DNA from: Bartonella sp. ML70XJBT.G
GTDB taxonomy: Bacteria > Pseudomonadota > Alphaproteobacteria > Rhizobiales > Rhizobiaceae
Assembly: GCF_028618575.1 (NCBI RefSeq)
Contig: NZ_JAQITA010000008.1
Location: 1 to 64,000, forward strand
Reading direction: 5' to 3'
Length of the DNA: 64,000 bases
Shown here: positions 22,856 to 34,051 of the stretch, one piece after another
How positions within the stretch are numbered: position 1 is the stretch's first letter
How the letters are laid out: every line of letters begins with the position of its first letter
The notes under the pieces: model-generated
Seen by the model: the letters and a program-made list of their open reading frames with translations, nothing else
The model's database searches: none
Told to the model about the DNA's origin: nothing
Made by a program: the position numbers and the translations under genes

Positions 22856-23692
22856 ATGACAAAAAAACGAAAGACGCACAGAATAAAAAATGTGAAAAAG
22901 CGTAAACACTATAGTAGTTTTATTATAACCCTTTTTCTTATCAGCGGTCGTTTTCTTTTTTGGATAGTAAAAACATTTTATTTTTATACACGAAAAAATA
23001 CTTTGTTTTTCATTGGAGCTTTTCTTTTTATCATTAGTTTTGGCTTTGTTTCATTTAATGCTTTATTTTTGCAAATGGCAATGCATCAAGATATCTTCAC
23101 TAAAATGAAATTCCCCTATGTTCAAAAGATAGAGAAAAAGTCTATTTTGTCTGAAAAAGAAACAAACCTTTATGCAGGTTCTCGTGTTATTTCTGTAGCG
23201 TCTCCAAACGACCTCCGCAAAAGTTCATCTTCGCATTCTACATCAGAAAACATACTAAAATTACAAAAGACGTTAGTAAAGCTAGGACTTTATGATGGTC
23301 CTTTAGATGGACTAGAAGGTCCTAAAACACGTCGTGCCATAGCATTATGGAAACAACAATCGGCTCAGAAACTGCCAAGTAATCTTTTATCCAACTCTAC
23401 AACAGATGAAATTGCGATATTAATTCAACAAAGCGAAATGGAAATGGACAATGAAACAAAAAATATTCCGCACTCAAAAAAAACTGTTTTAGAGCCTCTT
23501 GTGGAAGATATTATACAAGTGCAAAAAGCTTTACGTATTTTCGGTAACAGGGAAGTTGTTGCCACAGGTATAGAAGATCAAAAAACGAAAGAAGCCTTAG
23601 AACAATTTCAAAAAATGTTCGATCTTCCTATAACAGGGAAAATTGATCAAATCGTTTTGATAAAAATGCGCGAAGTTGGTTTGTTGCATTGA
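22856..23692 (+). CDS. Membrane-anchored peptidoglycan-binding protein
   Basis: The 278-residue product has a very basic N-terminus (KKRKTHRIKNVKKRKH), two hydrophobic segments (about 22-42 and 49-72), and two PG_binding_1 repeats. The first repeat (about 132-175) reads LQKTLVKLGLYDGPLDGLEG followed by PKTRRAIALWKQ. The second (about 220-275) reads VQKALRIFGNREVVATGIED followed by QKTKEALEQFQ. It probably ties the inner membrane to peptidoglycan; no catalytic domain is present. It has no close upstream partner. A possible ribosome site is weak, and other start codons cannot be excluded. Confidence 0.8.
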   Translation: MTKKRKTHRIKNVKKRKHYSSFIITLFLISGRFLFWIVKTFYFYTRKNTLFFIGAFLFIISFGFVSFNALFLQMAMHQDIFTKMKFPYVQKIEKKSILSEKETNLYAGSRVISVASPNDLRKSSSSHSTSENILKLQKTLVKLGLYDGPLDGLEGPKTRRAIALWKQQSAQKLPSNLLSNSTTDEIAILIQQSEMEMDNETKNIPHSKKTVLEPLVEDIIQVQKALRIFGNREVVATGIEDQKTKEALEQFQKMFDLPITGKIDQIVLIKMREVGLLH

Positions 23693-24118
23693 AGGTAAAC
23701 ATTTATCTTGTAAAGCAAATACTGAAAATATGGTAATATTGTATGATTTTATCCTATGCTTGCTCTCAGAATTTTATCAAAGTCATGCTTTCCTTTTTCC
23801 CATACATACACAACTCGTAGTCTCTCCTAAAACTTCCACTTTTTTAGAGAAAGAAATGCAGGCTAGATACAATTTATGCTCCATATCTAAGTTAAAATAT
23901 TGATTTGTAAAGATACCGTCTTAAATCTGCACGAGCTTACCTCATACAGTAGAATTCTTTGACCATCACCCCCTGATTATAAATAACAAAAAACATCTTC
24001 TTGCAGGTTACAAGAGGGAGGAACCTATCCATAAAAATATTGAGGAAAGCAGCAATATCCTCTTATGAAGCATATAAATATAAGAATAACTGCCACACAA
24101 TGAAATAACTCAAAACTT
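23693..24118. other. 0.43-kb intergenic region between convergent genes
   Basis: I see no gene here. Short frames exist but have no ribosome site or protein-like composition. Confidence 0.5.
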
Positions 24119-26785
24119 TTATATCTTTTTTGTAATAGCCGCCTGCGCTGCTGCTAAACGGGCAATTGGGACTCGAAAAGGAGAACATGATACATAATCC
24201 AGAGCATTCTCTTCGCATAAGGCAATGGAAGCAGGATCACCTCCGTGTTCACCACAAATTCCCAATTTTATTTTTGCACGCTGTAAACGACCACGCTGTA
24301 CAGCAGTGGCAATAAGCTCCCCTACTCCATCACGATCAATGGATACAAAAGGATCTTGTTCTAAAAGTCCTTTTTGAAAATACGTTGCCAAAAAAGGAGC
24401 AGCATCATCACGTGAAATTCCAAAAGTGGTTTGTGTCAAATCATTTGTTCCAAATGAAAAAAACTCTGCAGTTTCTGCAATTTCACCTGCTCGAAGAGCG
24501 GCCCTTGGAAGCTCAATCATTGTTCCAACCATATATTGAATATTGCTTCCCTTTTCCTTCATCACTTCATCAGCGACCTGATCAATACGCGCTTTTACAA
24601 AATCAAGCTCAGCTTTAAGCGCAACAAGTGGCACCATAATTTCAAGTATAACAGGAGATCCAGATTTTTGAGCAGCTTCTGCTGCTGCTTCAAAAATAGC
24701 TCGTGCCTGCATTTGTGCAATTTCTGGATAAGTAATAGCTAAACGGCATCCTCGTAAACCAAGCATAGGATTAAATTCATGCAACTGCTGTGCACGTTCA
24801 AAAAGTACATCAGCAGCAACGCCCATAGCCGTTGCAACTTCAAGAATTTCTGCATTCGTTTTTGGTAAGAATTCATGCAATGGTGGATCCAGCAAGCGAA
24901 TAGTGACAGGCAACCCAGACATAATTTCAAACAATTCACTAAAGTCTGAACGCTGCATAGGTAAAAGCTTGTCTAATGCTTTACGACGACCACTTTCATC
25001 ATTACTTAAAATCATTTCACGCATGGCAACAATACGTTCACCAGAAAAAAACATATGTTCCGTACGACAAAGTCCAATGCCTTCAGCTCCAAAGGAACGC
25101 GCCATACGCGCATCAGACGGTGTTTCAGCATTGGCGCGAACCCTTATACGCCGCATTCCATCCGCCCAATCCATCAATTTTGCAAAATCTCCACAAAGCT
25201 CAGGTTGCAGCATCGCAACCTTGCCTTTAAAAATTTCCCCACTTCCACCATCAATGGTAATGATATCACCCTTTTTAAAACTTTGTCCTGAAGCAAACAT
25301 TGTGTTTGTATTATAATCAATTCGCACACTACCAGCACCAGCAATACACGGCTTTCCCATACCACGCGCAACAACAGCAGCATGACTTGTCATACCGCCA
25401 CGCGTCGTTAAAATCCCTTCTGCTGCATGCATACCATGAATATCTTCTGGACTCGTTTCTACCCGTACCAAAATAACTTTGCGGCCTTCTGCAGATAGAT
25501 TTTCTGCCTCTTCTGAAGTAAAAACAATTTCACCCGTTGCCGCTCCTGGAGAAGCAGGTAAACCACGTGCGATGATAAAACGCTCTGCCTTAGGATCAAG
25601 TGTTGGATGGAGAAGTTGATCAAGCGATTTTGCATCAATGCGCTTCACCGCCTCTTCACGGCTTATCAGCCCCTCTTCAACCATTTCAATCGCTATCTTT
25701 AAAGCCGCACGAGCTGTTCTCTTTCCTGAACGCGTCTGCAACATCCATAATTTACCTTTTTCAATGGTAAATTCGAGGTCTTGCATGTCCTGATAATGCT
25801 GCTCCAGCTTTTGTGCAATCTGACATAGCTTCAAAAAAGCCTCTGGCATAATCTTCTCCAAAGATGGCTTATTTGAACCAGCAACAATACGTGCATTTTC
25901 TGTGATATTTTGTGGGGTTCGAATACCCGCTACCACATCTTCACCTTGTGCATCTACGAGAAATTCACCATAAAGTTCTTTTTGTCCTGTTGATGGATTG
26001 CGTGTAAAAGCAACACCCGTTGCTGAATCTTCCCCCATATTACCAAAAACCATAGCTTGCACATTAACTGCCGTGCCCCAACTTTCAGGAATATTATGTA
26101 AACGGCGGTAGGTCACTGCACGCGCTGTCATCCAACTTGAAAAAACTGCTCCAACCGCCCCCCACAACTGTTGTTCAGGATCTTGCGGAAAAGGCTCTCC
26201 TAACTGTTCTTCCACATATGCCTTATAAGAAAGAATAACATCTTTCCAATCATCCGCTGTCATTTCTGTATCAACAGTATAACCATTACGCGCTTTTGAT
26301 TCATCAAGTATCTCTTCAAAATACGAGTGCTCTAACCCTAAAACAACATTAGAATACATTTGAATAAAACGACGATAACTATCATAAGCAAAACGTTCGT
26401 TCTTCGTTTGTAAAGCAATTGCTTTTACAGTCGCATCATTCATACCAAGATTTAGTACTGTATCCATCATTCCTGGCATCGAAGCTCTAGCGCCTGAGCG
26501 CACAGAGAGTAAAAGAGGCTTTTTTTCATTACCAAATTCACGCTCTGTTTGTTCACCAACACGTTTTAGTGCTTGCTGTACCACTTGCTGTAATTCTTCC
26601 GGATATGATTTGTTATGTGCATAATAAAAATTACAAACTTCTGTAGTAAGAGTAAATCCAGGAGGTACAGGCAAACCAAGATTACTCATTTCCGCCAAAT
26701 TAGCCCCTTTGCCACCGAGAAGATTGCGTTCACTCGCATTCCCTTCTGCGCTGCCATCCCCAAAACTATAAACCCATTTTGCCAT
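24119..26785 (-). CDS. ppdK: Pyruvate, phosphate dikinase
   Basis: PPDK interconverts pyruvate, ATP and phosphate with phosphoenolpyruvate, AMP and pyrophosphate. The 888-residue protein has the nucleotide-binding domain from the start (LLGGKGANLAEMSNLGLPVP). The phosphohistidine domain has H468 in GGMTSHAAVVARGMGKPCIA. The C-terminal PEP-binding barrel has the catalytic C844 in GICGEHGGDP. All are intact and length is normal. In Bartonella, which relies on amino acids and pyruvate-level metabolites, it could serve gluconeogenesis or ATP gain; direction cannot be read from sequence. It is monocistronic. Confidence 0.97.
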   Translation of the reverse strand: MAKWVYSFGDGSAEGNASERNLLGGKGANLAEMSNLGLPVPPGFTLTTEVCNFYYAHNKSYPEELQQVVQQALKRVGEQTEREFGNEKKPLLLSVRSGARASMPGMMDTVLNLGMNDATVKAIALQTKNERFAYDSYRRFIQMYSNVVLGLEHSYFEEILDESKARNGYTVDTEMTADDWKDVILSYKAYVEEQLGEPFPQDPEQQLWGAVGAVFSSWMTARAVTYRRLHNIPESWGTAVNVQAMVFGNMGEDSATGVAFTRNPSTGQKELYGEFLVDAQGEDVVAGIRTPQNITENARIVAGSNKPSLEKIMPEAFLKLCQIAQKLEQHYQDMQDLEFTIEKGKLWMLQTRSGKRTARAALKIAIEMVEEGLISREEAVKRIDAKSLDQLLHPTLDPKAERFIIARGLPASPGAATGEIVFTSEEAENLSAEGRKVILVRVETSPEDIHGMHAAEGILTTRGGMTSHAAVVARGMGKPCIAGAGSVRIDYNTNTMFASGQSFKKGDIITIDGGSGEIFKGKVAMLQPELCGDFAKLMDWADGMRRIRVRANAETPSDARMARSFGAEGIGLCRTEHMFFSGERIVAMREMILSNDESGRRKALDKLLPMQRSDFSELFEIMSGLPVTIRLLDPPLHEFLPKTNAEILEVATAMGVAADVLFERAQQLHEFNPMLGLRGCRLAITYPEIAQMQARAIFEAAAEAAQKSGSPVILEIMVPLVALKAELDFVKARIDQVADEVMKEKGSNIQYMVGTMIELPRAALRAGEIAETAEFFSFGTNDLTQTTFGISRDDAAPFLATYFQKGLLEQDPFVSIDRDGVGELIATAVQRGRLQRAKIKLGICGEHGGDPASIALCEENALDYVSCSPFRVPIARLAAAQAAITKKI

Positions 26786-26967
26786 CCCACAAGTCCCTCT
26801 TATATCAGCATCACAATATTATGTGTCCCAGATTCACCATTAAAAGCAATGATTCGATTCATCATGAGCCCAACCAAAGCAAATATCGCTTTATCAATGC
26901 ACAAAACTAATTCTTTCAAAAGGGCAATGACAATAACTATTCATACCCTTCTTCACATGGAGAAAAT

Positions 26968-27624
26968 TTAGTTTTTAAGAAAACTATCAATTATCGAAGA
27001 AAACTCTTCTACCGACATAATACCTTCATACTTATTCCCATTGATAAAAAAAGTAGGAGTTGCTGTAACACCAAGCTCTTTACCACGCTCATAAGATGCA
27101 TTCACTTCATCTAAAATAGTCTGATTTTTTAGACAAGAGGTAAAACTCTCATCTGTAAAACCTGCCATGAAGCTAATGGCCTTTAATGGTGTTAGAGCAT
27201 CTTTTGCCCAAACCCACTCCTCTTGTTTTTGAAATAAAACTTCTATTAAAGGAAAATAGCGATCTTCTGGTGCACATCGTGCCAACATAAAGCCTGCTGT
27301 TGCTCGGGGATCAAAAGCATATTCTCGAAAAATAAGTTTTACTTTTCCTGTTTTTATATATTTTTTACGAATTTCTGGAAGTACATCATTATAATAATGT
27401 GCACAATGAACACAAGTCAACGAGGCATATTCAACAATTGTTACTGGAGCATCATCCTCTCCCTCAAACCGATCCTTCACTTTTCTCGATTGAAGGACTT
27501 CAGCCATATCAACAGTTGAAACGAGTTTAGCACCACTCGCTAACGTGATCGTTGCACTGGTTTGTACAGTTATCGTTAAGAAAAAAATTATCCAGAAAGA
27601 CAAAAAAGAACGATAGTTTATCAT
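26968..27624 (-). CDS. DsbA-family periplasmic thiol oxidoreductase
   Basis: The 218-residue product carries a signal peptide (residues 1-24, hydrophobic core SFLSFWIIFFLTITV), then a thioredoxin-like domain with active site C71-V-H-C74 in ASLTCVHCAHYY and cis-proline region GVTATPTFFING. The inserted helical domain is present. It belongs to the DsbA/DsbG-like group common in alphaproteobacteria. I chose the ATG at 27624 because the signal peptide starts there; a TTG at 27666 is a poor alternative. It lies downstream of a DUF721 gene on the same strand. Confidence 0.88.
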   Translation of the reverse strand: MINYRSFLSFWIIFFLTITVQTSATITLASGAKLVSTVDMAEVLQSRKVKDRFEGEDDAPVTIVEYASLTCVHCAHYYNDVLPEIRKKYIKTGKVKLIFREYAFDPRATAGFMLARCAPEDRYFPLIEVLFQKQEEWVWAKDALTPLKAISFMAGFTDESFTSCLKNQTILDEVNASYERGKELGVTATPTFFINGNKYEGIMSVEEFSSIIDSFLKN

Positions 27625-27707
27625 AAATAATACTTTTCTGTTGTTATTAAACGAATAAGAATCCAATACTCTCTCATATATTAAAGGAAAATATATAAAA
27701 TATCTTG

Positions 27708-28205
27708 TTATTTATTTTTTTCTGCAAAAATGCAACAGCCAAGTTTATAAAGTGATTGGCGTAAACTCTTATTTTCAATCTTCTCAAGCATTTTAGCTAT
27801 ATGTTTTTTGTCTTTTTCATTCAAATTTGATTTCAACGTCAAATGATTTTCTGGAATAGATATAGATCTTTGCTCAATCTTGATACGATCAATAGCAATA
27901 TAGCCAAAAAAAACATTAATTCTATGGAGCAACTCTTTTGTTTCGTGCATTAATTTTAATGCTGTGAATCCTTCACATGCTATAACAAGTGTTGCAGGTT
28001 GAAAAACTTCATCTTGAACCGCACGACATTTCCAAATAATTTTAAGGGGCATTGTATATTCACTCATATCATCACCTACAATCTGTGGCCAATGCTCTAT
28101 AAGAGCAACATTTAACCCTGTCCGTTTACGTAAAACCGGATCAAGCATTTTGGATACCGTCTCAGAAAGAGAATAAAAATGGCGTTTTTTAAATTGTTTG
28201 CTCAT
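27708..28205 (-). CDS. DUF721 (DciA-like) protein
   Basis: DUF721 members include DciA, the helicase-loading factor found in bacteria lacking DnaC. The 165-residue product shows the family pattern: LIEHWPQIVGDDMSEYTMPL, a central strand ATLVIACEGFTALKLMHETK, and FGYIAIDRIKIEQ. Length and gene order (next to mutY, divergently) are as I recall in Rhizobiales. Whether this copy loads DnaB in Bartonella is inference. A possible leader region of about 200 bases separates it from mutY. Confidence 0.8.
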   Translation of the reverse strand: MSKQFKKRHFYSLSETVSKMLDPVLRKRTGLNVALIEHWPQIVGDDMSEYTMPLKIIWKCRAVQDEVFQPATLVIACEGFTALKLMHETKELLHRINVFFGYIAIDRIKIEQRSISIPENHLTLKSNLNEKDKKHIAKMLEKIENKSLRQSLYKLGCCIFAEKNK

Positions 28206-28414
28206 TTCCCTAGATTACATCTTCAGCCATGGACTCAATTACAAAATTTCTGTTATCTCAAAACTATTTCCCAAAACATTTCATCCAATATTTAAAAATT
28301 CCAATTCTCTCCTCACCAAAATTTCTATAATAAAAAGGCAAAAACGGAATATAAATTGCAAAAAACACGCTTTTTTCTTTTGCATTTTATATCTCCCTAT
28401 GGTTGAAAACAATC

Positions 28415-29473
28415 ATGCATGAGATTTCTTTGCGCCTTCTCTCTTGGTACGATAAAAATCACCGGCATTTGCCATGGCGTATTACTCCTGCCCAACAAAC
28501 TCAAGGTATTCGCCCTGATCCTTATCGCGTTTGGCTTTCTGAAATCATGCTTCAACAAACAACTGTTGAAGCTGTAAAACCTTATTTTCAAAAATTTATA
28601 AAAGTTTGGCCTAGCCTTTCCTCCTTAGCAAAAGCCTCACAAGAGGATATCATGAAAGCATGGGCTGGACTTGGCTATTATTCACGCGCACGTCATCTTA
28701 GCAATTGTGCTAAGCAGCTTGTGGAAAATTATGAAGGACAGTTCCCACAATCTATAAAAGCATTGCGTACTCTCTCAGGCATTGGAGATTATACTGCTGC
28801 AGCCATTGCTGCAATTGCTTTTAATCATCCCGTAGCAGTTGTTGATAGTAATGTTGAACGCGTGGTAACCCGCCTCTTTGCTATCGCTTCCCTATTGCCA
28901 AAAGCAAAAGTTGAAATCAAAGAAAAAACACAAGAAATTACTGATTTAAATCGCCCTGGTGACTTTGCTCAAGCAATGATGGATCTGGGAGCAACCATTT
29001 GTACACCACGCAAACCCTCTTGTTGCCTCTGCCCTCTTCAAATTTTTTGCCAAGCAGCCAAAATGCAAAGAACAGAAGCTTTTCCAGTTAAAGCGCCTAA
29101 AAAAGAGCGCCCTTCAAAAATGGGGGCTGCTTTTGTTGTCCTTAATGAAAACAAACAAATATATCTGGAAAAACGACAAGGCAAAAAACTCCTTGGTGGA
29201 ATGACGCAAATTCCTAATAATATTGGAAAGAACAACGAAAACGATCTGCAAAATGCCCCCTTCACCGCCAACTGGCAATTTAAAGGACAAATTACACATG
29301 TCTTTACCCACTTTTCTCTGAAACTGAATGTTTATTATGCTCATAATGTCCCCAAAATGAACCATGAAAATGGCTGGTGGTGCGATATCCAAAATCTTGC
29401 CGAAGAAGCTCTTCCCACTGTTATGAAAAAAGCCATTTCCGTAGCGATTCCTCATTCCTTTAGATTAAAATAA
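28415..29473 (+). CDS. mutY: A/G-specific adenine DNA glycosylase
   Basis: MutY removes adenine mispaired with 8-oxoguanine. From the ATG at 28415 the protein has 352 residues. The catalytic domain has E43 in WLSEIMLQQTTV, the helix-hairpin-helix LSGIGDYTAAAIAAIAFNHP and D144 in AVVDSNVERV. The 4Fe-4S cluster is C196-x6-C203-x2-C206-x5-C212. A C-terminal NUDIX-like domain for 8-oxoguanine recognition follows (about 228-345). An in-frame TTG at 28403 is possible. It is divergent from the DUF721 gene. Confidence 0.96.
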   Translation: MHEISLRLLSWYDKNHRHLPWRITPAQQTQGIRPDPYRVWLSEIMLQQTTVEAVKPYFQKFIKVWPSLSSLAKASQEDIMKAWAGLGYYSRARHLSNCAKQLVENYEGQFPQSIKALRTLSGIGDYTAAAIAAIAFNHPVAVVDSNVERVVTRLFAIASLLPKAKVEIKEKTQEITDLNRPGDFAQAMMDLGATICTPRKPSCCLCPLQIFCQAAKMQRTEAFPVKAPKKERPSKMGAAFVVLNENKQIYLEKRQGKKLLGGMTQIPNNIGKNNENDLQNAPFTANWQFKGQITHVFTHFSLKLNVYYAHNVPKMNHENGWWCDIQNLAEEALPTVMKKAISVAIPHSFRLK

Positions 29474-29874
29474 TTCTCATCACACGCAAAAACGAATTGT
29501 TTAATTCAATACATCGTATTTGTTTTATAAAACACATTGATTTATAATGATAATATATCGTCTCGTTTCTTGAACGAAAACCTTCAATACAGTACGTTTT
29601 CTCGTTTCAGATTATCATGTCATCTTGCTTGCGTTCAATAGTTACAAAACCATGTTGCAAAAGTTTGGCAACAACAGCTGTTATTTGGAACCTCAAACGG
29701 AAGCTAGAATCATATCATAAGCCTACAAGATGAATCAAAAAACATTCTCTTATACATCACAAGAAGGATGCATGTATGCATAATGAACAAACAAATACGT
29801 CTCTTTACAAATTACCTCATATAAAAACGTAACATTTAAAAGCTTAATCGATATAATAATATTACCTGCTCGGT
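29474..29874. other. 0.4-kb intergenic region between convergent genes
   Basis: It holds an 8-bp inverted repeat (29547-29554 with 29611-29618, ATGATAAT) and the 16-mer ATTGATTTATAATGAT at 29536-29551, which recurs at 42693-42708. No gene was recognised. Confidence 0.5.
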
Positions 29875-31062
<1,188 letters not shown>

Positions 31063-31335
31063 TTATAGGCCCGCATTATCAGCGTATATTTACAAAATAG
31101 AGTAAACGTATCGTTAAACTTCTAAAAAATTGATGTTCATTTTTGTTTTTTTTAAGTAAAAAAAATTCCTATTGATACGTCCCTCTTTTCTTCCCTTCAA
31201 TGCACGACCCCCATACTTTTTCTCTATGAAAGCAATAAGAATTACTTTCAAAGTATATTTTTATGAAATAAAGTGTTCTCCATGGTATTTTCATAAAAAT
31301 TTTCAAGCTATCAATTGGATGTAAAGGAAACTCTC

Positions 31336-32031
31336 ATGCCTCAGATAGATCTCATTATTTTTGATTGTGATGGAGTTCTCGTAGACTCTGAATATCTCGC
31401 AGCAAAAATTGGATCTCAGTTACTGAAACAAACAGGATATGAAATATCGCCTGAAGAATTGAGTAAGCGTTATGCGGGACTCATCTTTCGCGATATTCTT
31501 CAACAAATTGAACAGGAAACAGAAAAACCAATTTCTGCTCAACTCATAGATCAAATGTCAGATCTTTTTCGAGCACAAATAAAAACTGAACTCCGTGCTA
31601 TTGATGGCGTAAGAGAAGCGGTGGAAATCATTAAAACGCGCTATCCCTACTGCATCTGCTCTAATGCAAAAAGTAAAGATATAAAAGAGATGCTCACTGC
31701 CGTTAATCTCTACGATCTATTTCATGATAAAATATTTTCTGCCCCTGAAGTTGGAACAACAAGAACAAAACCCGCTCCTGATGTTTTTCTTTTCGCTGCA
31801 CAACAATTACGTGCGAAGCCAAAAAACACCATTGTTATAGAAGATTCACTGCATGGCGTCCATGCTGCATCAGCAGCAGGCATGCGTATCATTGGTTTTT
31901 CAGGGGGCTCACACAGTTATCTTGGACACTCTAATGCACTCGCAGAAGCTGGTGCTGAAACAGTTATTACCCAACATATTCATTTAGGAGAAGTTTTAGA
32001 AGCAATGGCAATATGGCAAGATCCATCATAA
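31336..32031 (+). CDS. HAD-superfamily phosphatase (phosphoglycolate phosphatase-like)
   Basis: The 231-residue product is a HAD subfamily I hydrolase. Motif I is IIFDCDGVLVDSE (D10, D12), motif II is ICSNAKS, and motifs III and IV are KPAPDVFLFAAQQL and VIEDSLHGVHAASAAGM. The four-helix cap lies between. Substrate is not predictable; relatives act on phosphoglycolate, sugar phosphates or beta-phosphoglucose. AAAGGAAAC precedes the ATG at 31336, which is preferred to a TTG at 31315. It is monocistronic. Confidence 0.88.
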   Translation: MPQIDLIIFDCDGVLVDSEYLAAKIGSQLLKQTGYEISPEELSKRYAGLIFRDILQQIEQETEKPISAQLIDQMSDLFRAQIKTELRAIDGVREAVEIIKTRYPYCICSNAKSKDIKEMLTAVNLYDLFHDKIFSAPEVGTTRTKPAPDVFLFAAQQLRAKPKNTIVIEDSLHGVHAASAAGMRIIGFSGGSHSYLGHSNALAEAGAETVITQHIHLGEVLEAMAIWQDPS

Positions 32032-33003
32032 AATATCGCGTAGACATACTTCAATGCATAAACTCTCTGCATAACCTTTTTATCAATATATTTTTACCTC
32101 TGTTAAGGCACATCTATAAAAGCTAGGATATAATCCCATTGGTTAAGTCTGATAAATGACTCGTGTGTCTCTAAATAACTCGTGTATATCCATTATCATA
32201 ATTTATGAAAACTTATCTCTACTCAATATGCATTCTGCTTATTGTATATAAAAACTACACACTTTTCTACATATCTTCAATAAAATATCCTTGATAAAAT
32301 TAAAAATGAAATCTTCCCTTGTAATCGTATAACTAAACATAAAATTGAGATAATATAAAAACAGATTTTATAATATGCTTCCTTAAAAAAACATCATAGT
32401 GAATAAAACTTCATCAAAAAATAGCATTTTATTTTAAATAATATATTTTTTAAAATATCATATCAAAAGTTTTTATATCTATGTCTTAATACATATTGAA
32501 TAATAACTAATAATCTATAAGTTTACTACTAGCTATTTTGCAATATGTCTTACAAAATCATTTTTATAAATGATAATCAAGATTCACAATTATACGATAT
32601 AAGTTATATTTTTATAGTGTAGTTTAATTATATATTATTAGTGTAAGTGAAAAAATATTTATAAAATTTTAAATGATAAAAAAACATAATAGATATCCTC
32701 TGATATTATATCCAAATGAAGATTTTTTATAATTTATATCACTTTAAATACATAATATGTATTTAGTAAGTTTATAAGACACTTATCTTAATAAAATTAA
32801 ACTTACACTGCTTATGCTTTTGTAGTAAAAAATACAAAATGCTTATATTTTTTATTGACTATAAATTCATAATGAAGTATATAACCGCAGATAATGCAAT
32901 CTGTGATCACGCTTTGTATTCATTATGCTATACGCAGCAGATATTTTCAGATGTATTTCTCTATTCGTATCTATGATAGTAAAAAGTATTTGAGGTAAAA
33001 AAT
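32032..33003. other. Nearly 1-kb very AT-rich spacer before the small exported-protein genes
   Basis: I find no coding frame. The right end contains a near-consensus promoter (32855-32883) and an untranslated leader of about 110 bases. The rest is low-complexity A/T sequence, markedly richer than the flanking genes, compatible with an acquired or MucR-silenced region. Confidence 0.55.
32855..32883 (+). promoter_or_regulatory. Promoter of the first small exported-protein gene
   Basis: TTGACT (32855-32860) and TATATA (32878-32883) are separated by exactly 17 bases, about 120 bases before the ATG at 33004. Confidence 0.65.
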
Positions 33004-33345
33004 ATGGTAAAAGTATTCAATATTCTTATTGCAGCTACTTTTTTTCTTTCACAAGCTGTGAATGTAAATGCAAGTCATTTAGGAAATGCTCCTCATGAAG
33101 AGGAAGTAGCAAATTATGCAAGGGAACAAGTGAACGATACAATATCTACAGCAATTCGCATGGCTGCTCTCCATGTTCCGGCAGTAAGCTACAGCACGAC
33201 GACTGAAACCGCCAGCGAAGGAAAATTTGAAAAGGTAGTGGATCCCATGACTATCACAGCAATGGTCATGCTAGGTGGATTTGTATTAAGCAGCATCACT
33301 TCAGTAATAGGATGGGTTAAAGATATAGTCTCAATCTTTAAATAA
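33004..33345 (+). CDS. Small exported membrane-active-looking protein, tandem family member 1
   Basis: Family unknown. The 113-residue product has a signal peptide (residues 1-23, AATFFLSQAVNVNAS) and a polar middle. Next comes the motif EGKFEKVVDPMTI (72-84) shared with the next two genes. The C-terminal part is a Gly-containing hydrophobic segment (VMLGGFVLSSITSVIGW) ending in WVKDIVSIFK. The ribosome site TTGAGGTAAAAAAT resembles those of members 2 and 3. The combination of exported peptide, conserved linker and amphipathic tail would suit a pore, pilin-like or surface peptide. None is proven. Confidence 0.8.
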   Translation: MVKVFNILIAATFFLSQAVNVNASHLGNAPHEEEVANYAREQVNDTISTAIRMAALHVPAVSYSTTTETASEGKFEKVVDPMTITAMVMLGGFVLSSITSVIGWVKDIVSIFK

Positions 33346-33456
33346 AAATTCCTATAATTAATCTTCAGAAAAGAGATTTATTATGTTTTTTAAGAGATCA
33401 ATAAAATACATAATAGAGTAATTTTTCTCACTCTAAATAGCAAAACACTACGAAAG

Positions 33457-33522
33457 ACATTCTATCCTCTCTCTTCACTATGACGCTGATAGATCACCCT
33501 ATTAGCGGCGAGGATAGAATGT
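33457..33522 (+). promoter_or_regulatory. Structured leader RNA before family member 2
   Basis: ACATTCTATCCT (33457-33468) pairs perfectly with AGGATAGAATGT (33511-33522). Inside, CGCTGAT (33484-33490) pairs with ATTAGCG (33501-33507), one G-T pair. The structure ends five bases before the GAGGTG ribosome site of the gene at 33538. A regulatory leader or transcription-factor site is possible; it has no T-run. Confidence 0.6.
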
Positions 33523-33537
33523 ATTTGAGGTGAAATT

Positions 33538-33897
33538 ATGACAAAAATGTTTAAAAATTACATATTAAATATTTTTATCGTAACAGTTTTTTTCCTTTCA
33601 CAAATTATAAATGTTGATGCAAATTATCTAAAAAATATCTCTCAAAAAGAAGAAATTGCTCATTGTGTAATGGAAAAAAATAAAACGTCCCGTATCATTG
33701 CATTTGATTTTCTCAATTCAAATCATAAAATAAAAAATAAAGATAATTTTGAGGTCAAAATTGAAAAAGTCCTTGAACCCGTTACAATAGGAACCTTTGG
33801 GATTGGAATTGCACTTGGTTATGCATCAGGAACATTAGGATTGCTCTTAGGATGGTTCATAAAAAAAATAGCAATGATTTTTAAATCATCTCGTTAA
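33538..33897 (+). CDS. Small exported membrane-active-looking protein, tandem family member 2
   Basis: Family unknown. The 119-residue product is a paralogue of the flanking genes. It has a signal peptide (IFIVTVFFLSQIINVDAN), a Lys/Asn-rich middle, and the motif FEVKIEKVLEPVTIG (71-85). The hydrophobic C-terminal segment has GIGIALGYASGTLGLLLGW and a basic end (FIKKIAMIFKSSR). A lone cysteine (C43) is unique to this copy. The strong GAGGTG ribosome site lies just after a stable stem-loop leader. It is separated from member 1 by 192 bases, so separate transcripts are possible. Confidence 0.78.
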   Translation: MTKMFKNYILNIFIVTVFFLSQIINVDANYLKNISQKEEIAHCVMEKNKTSRIIAFDFLNSNHKIKNKDNFEVKIEKVLEPVTIGTFGIGIALGYASGTLGLLLGWFIKKIAMIFKSSR

Positions 33898-34051
33898 AAT
33901 TAAAACTTTATTATAAATCGTAAGAATACGATAATCTATCTATTCATGAATTATCTATAATAAAAGTTAAAATATTAAAAATCATTTATATATTTTTAAA
34001 AATTACTTTCCTTATGATTGTATTAATAAAAATATAAATTGAGGTCAAGTT

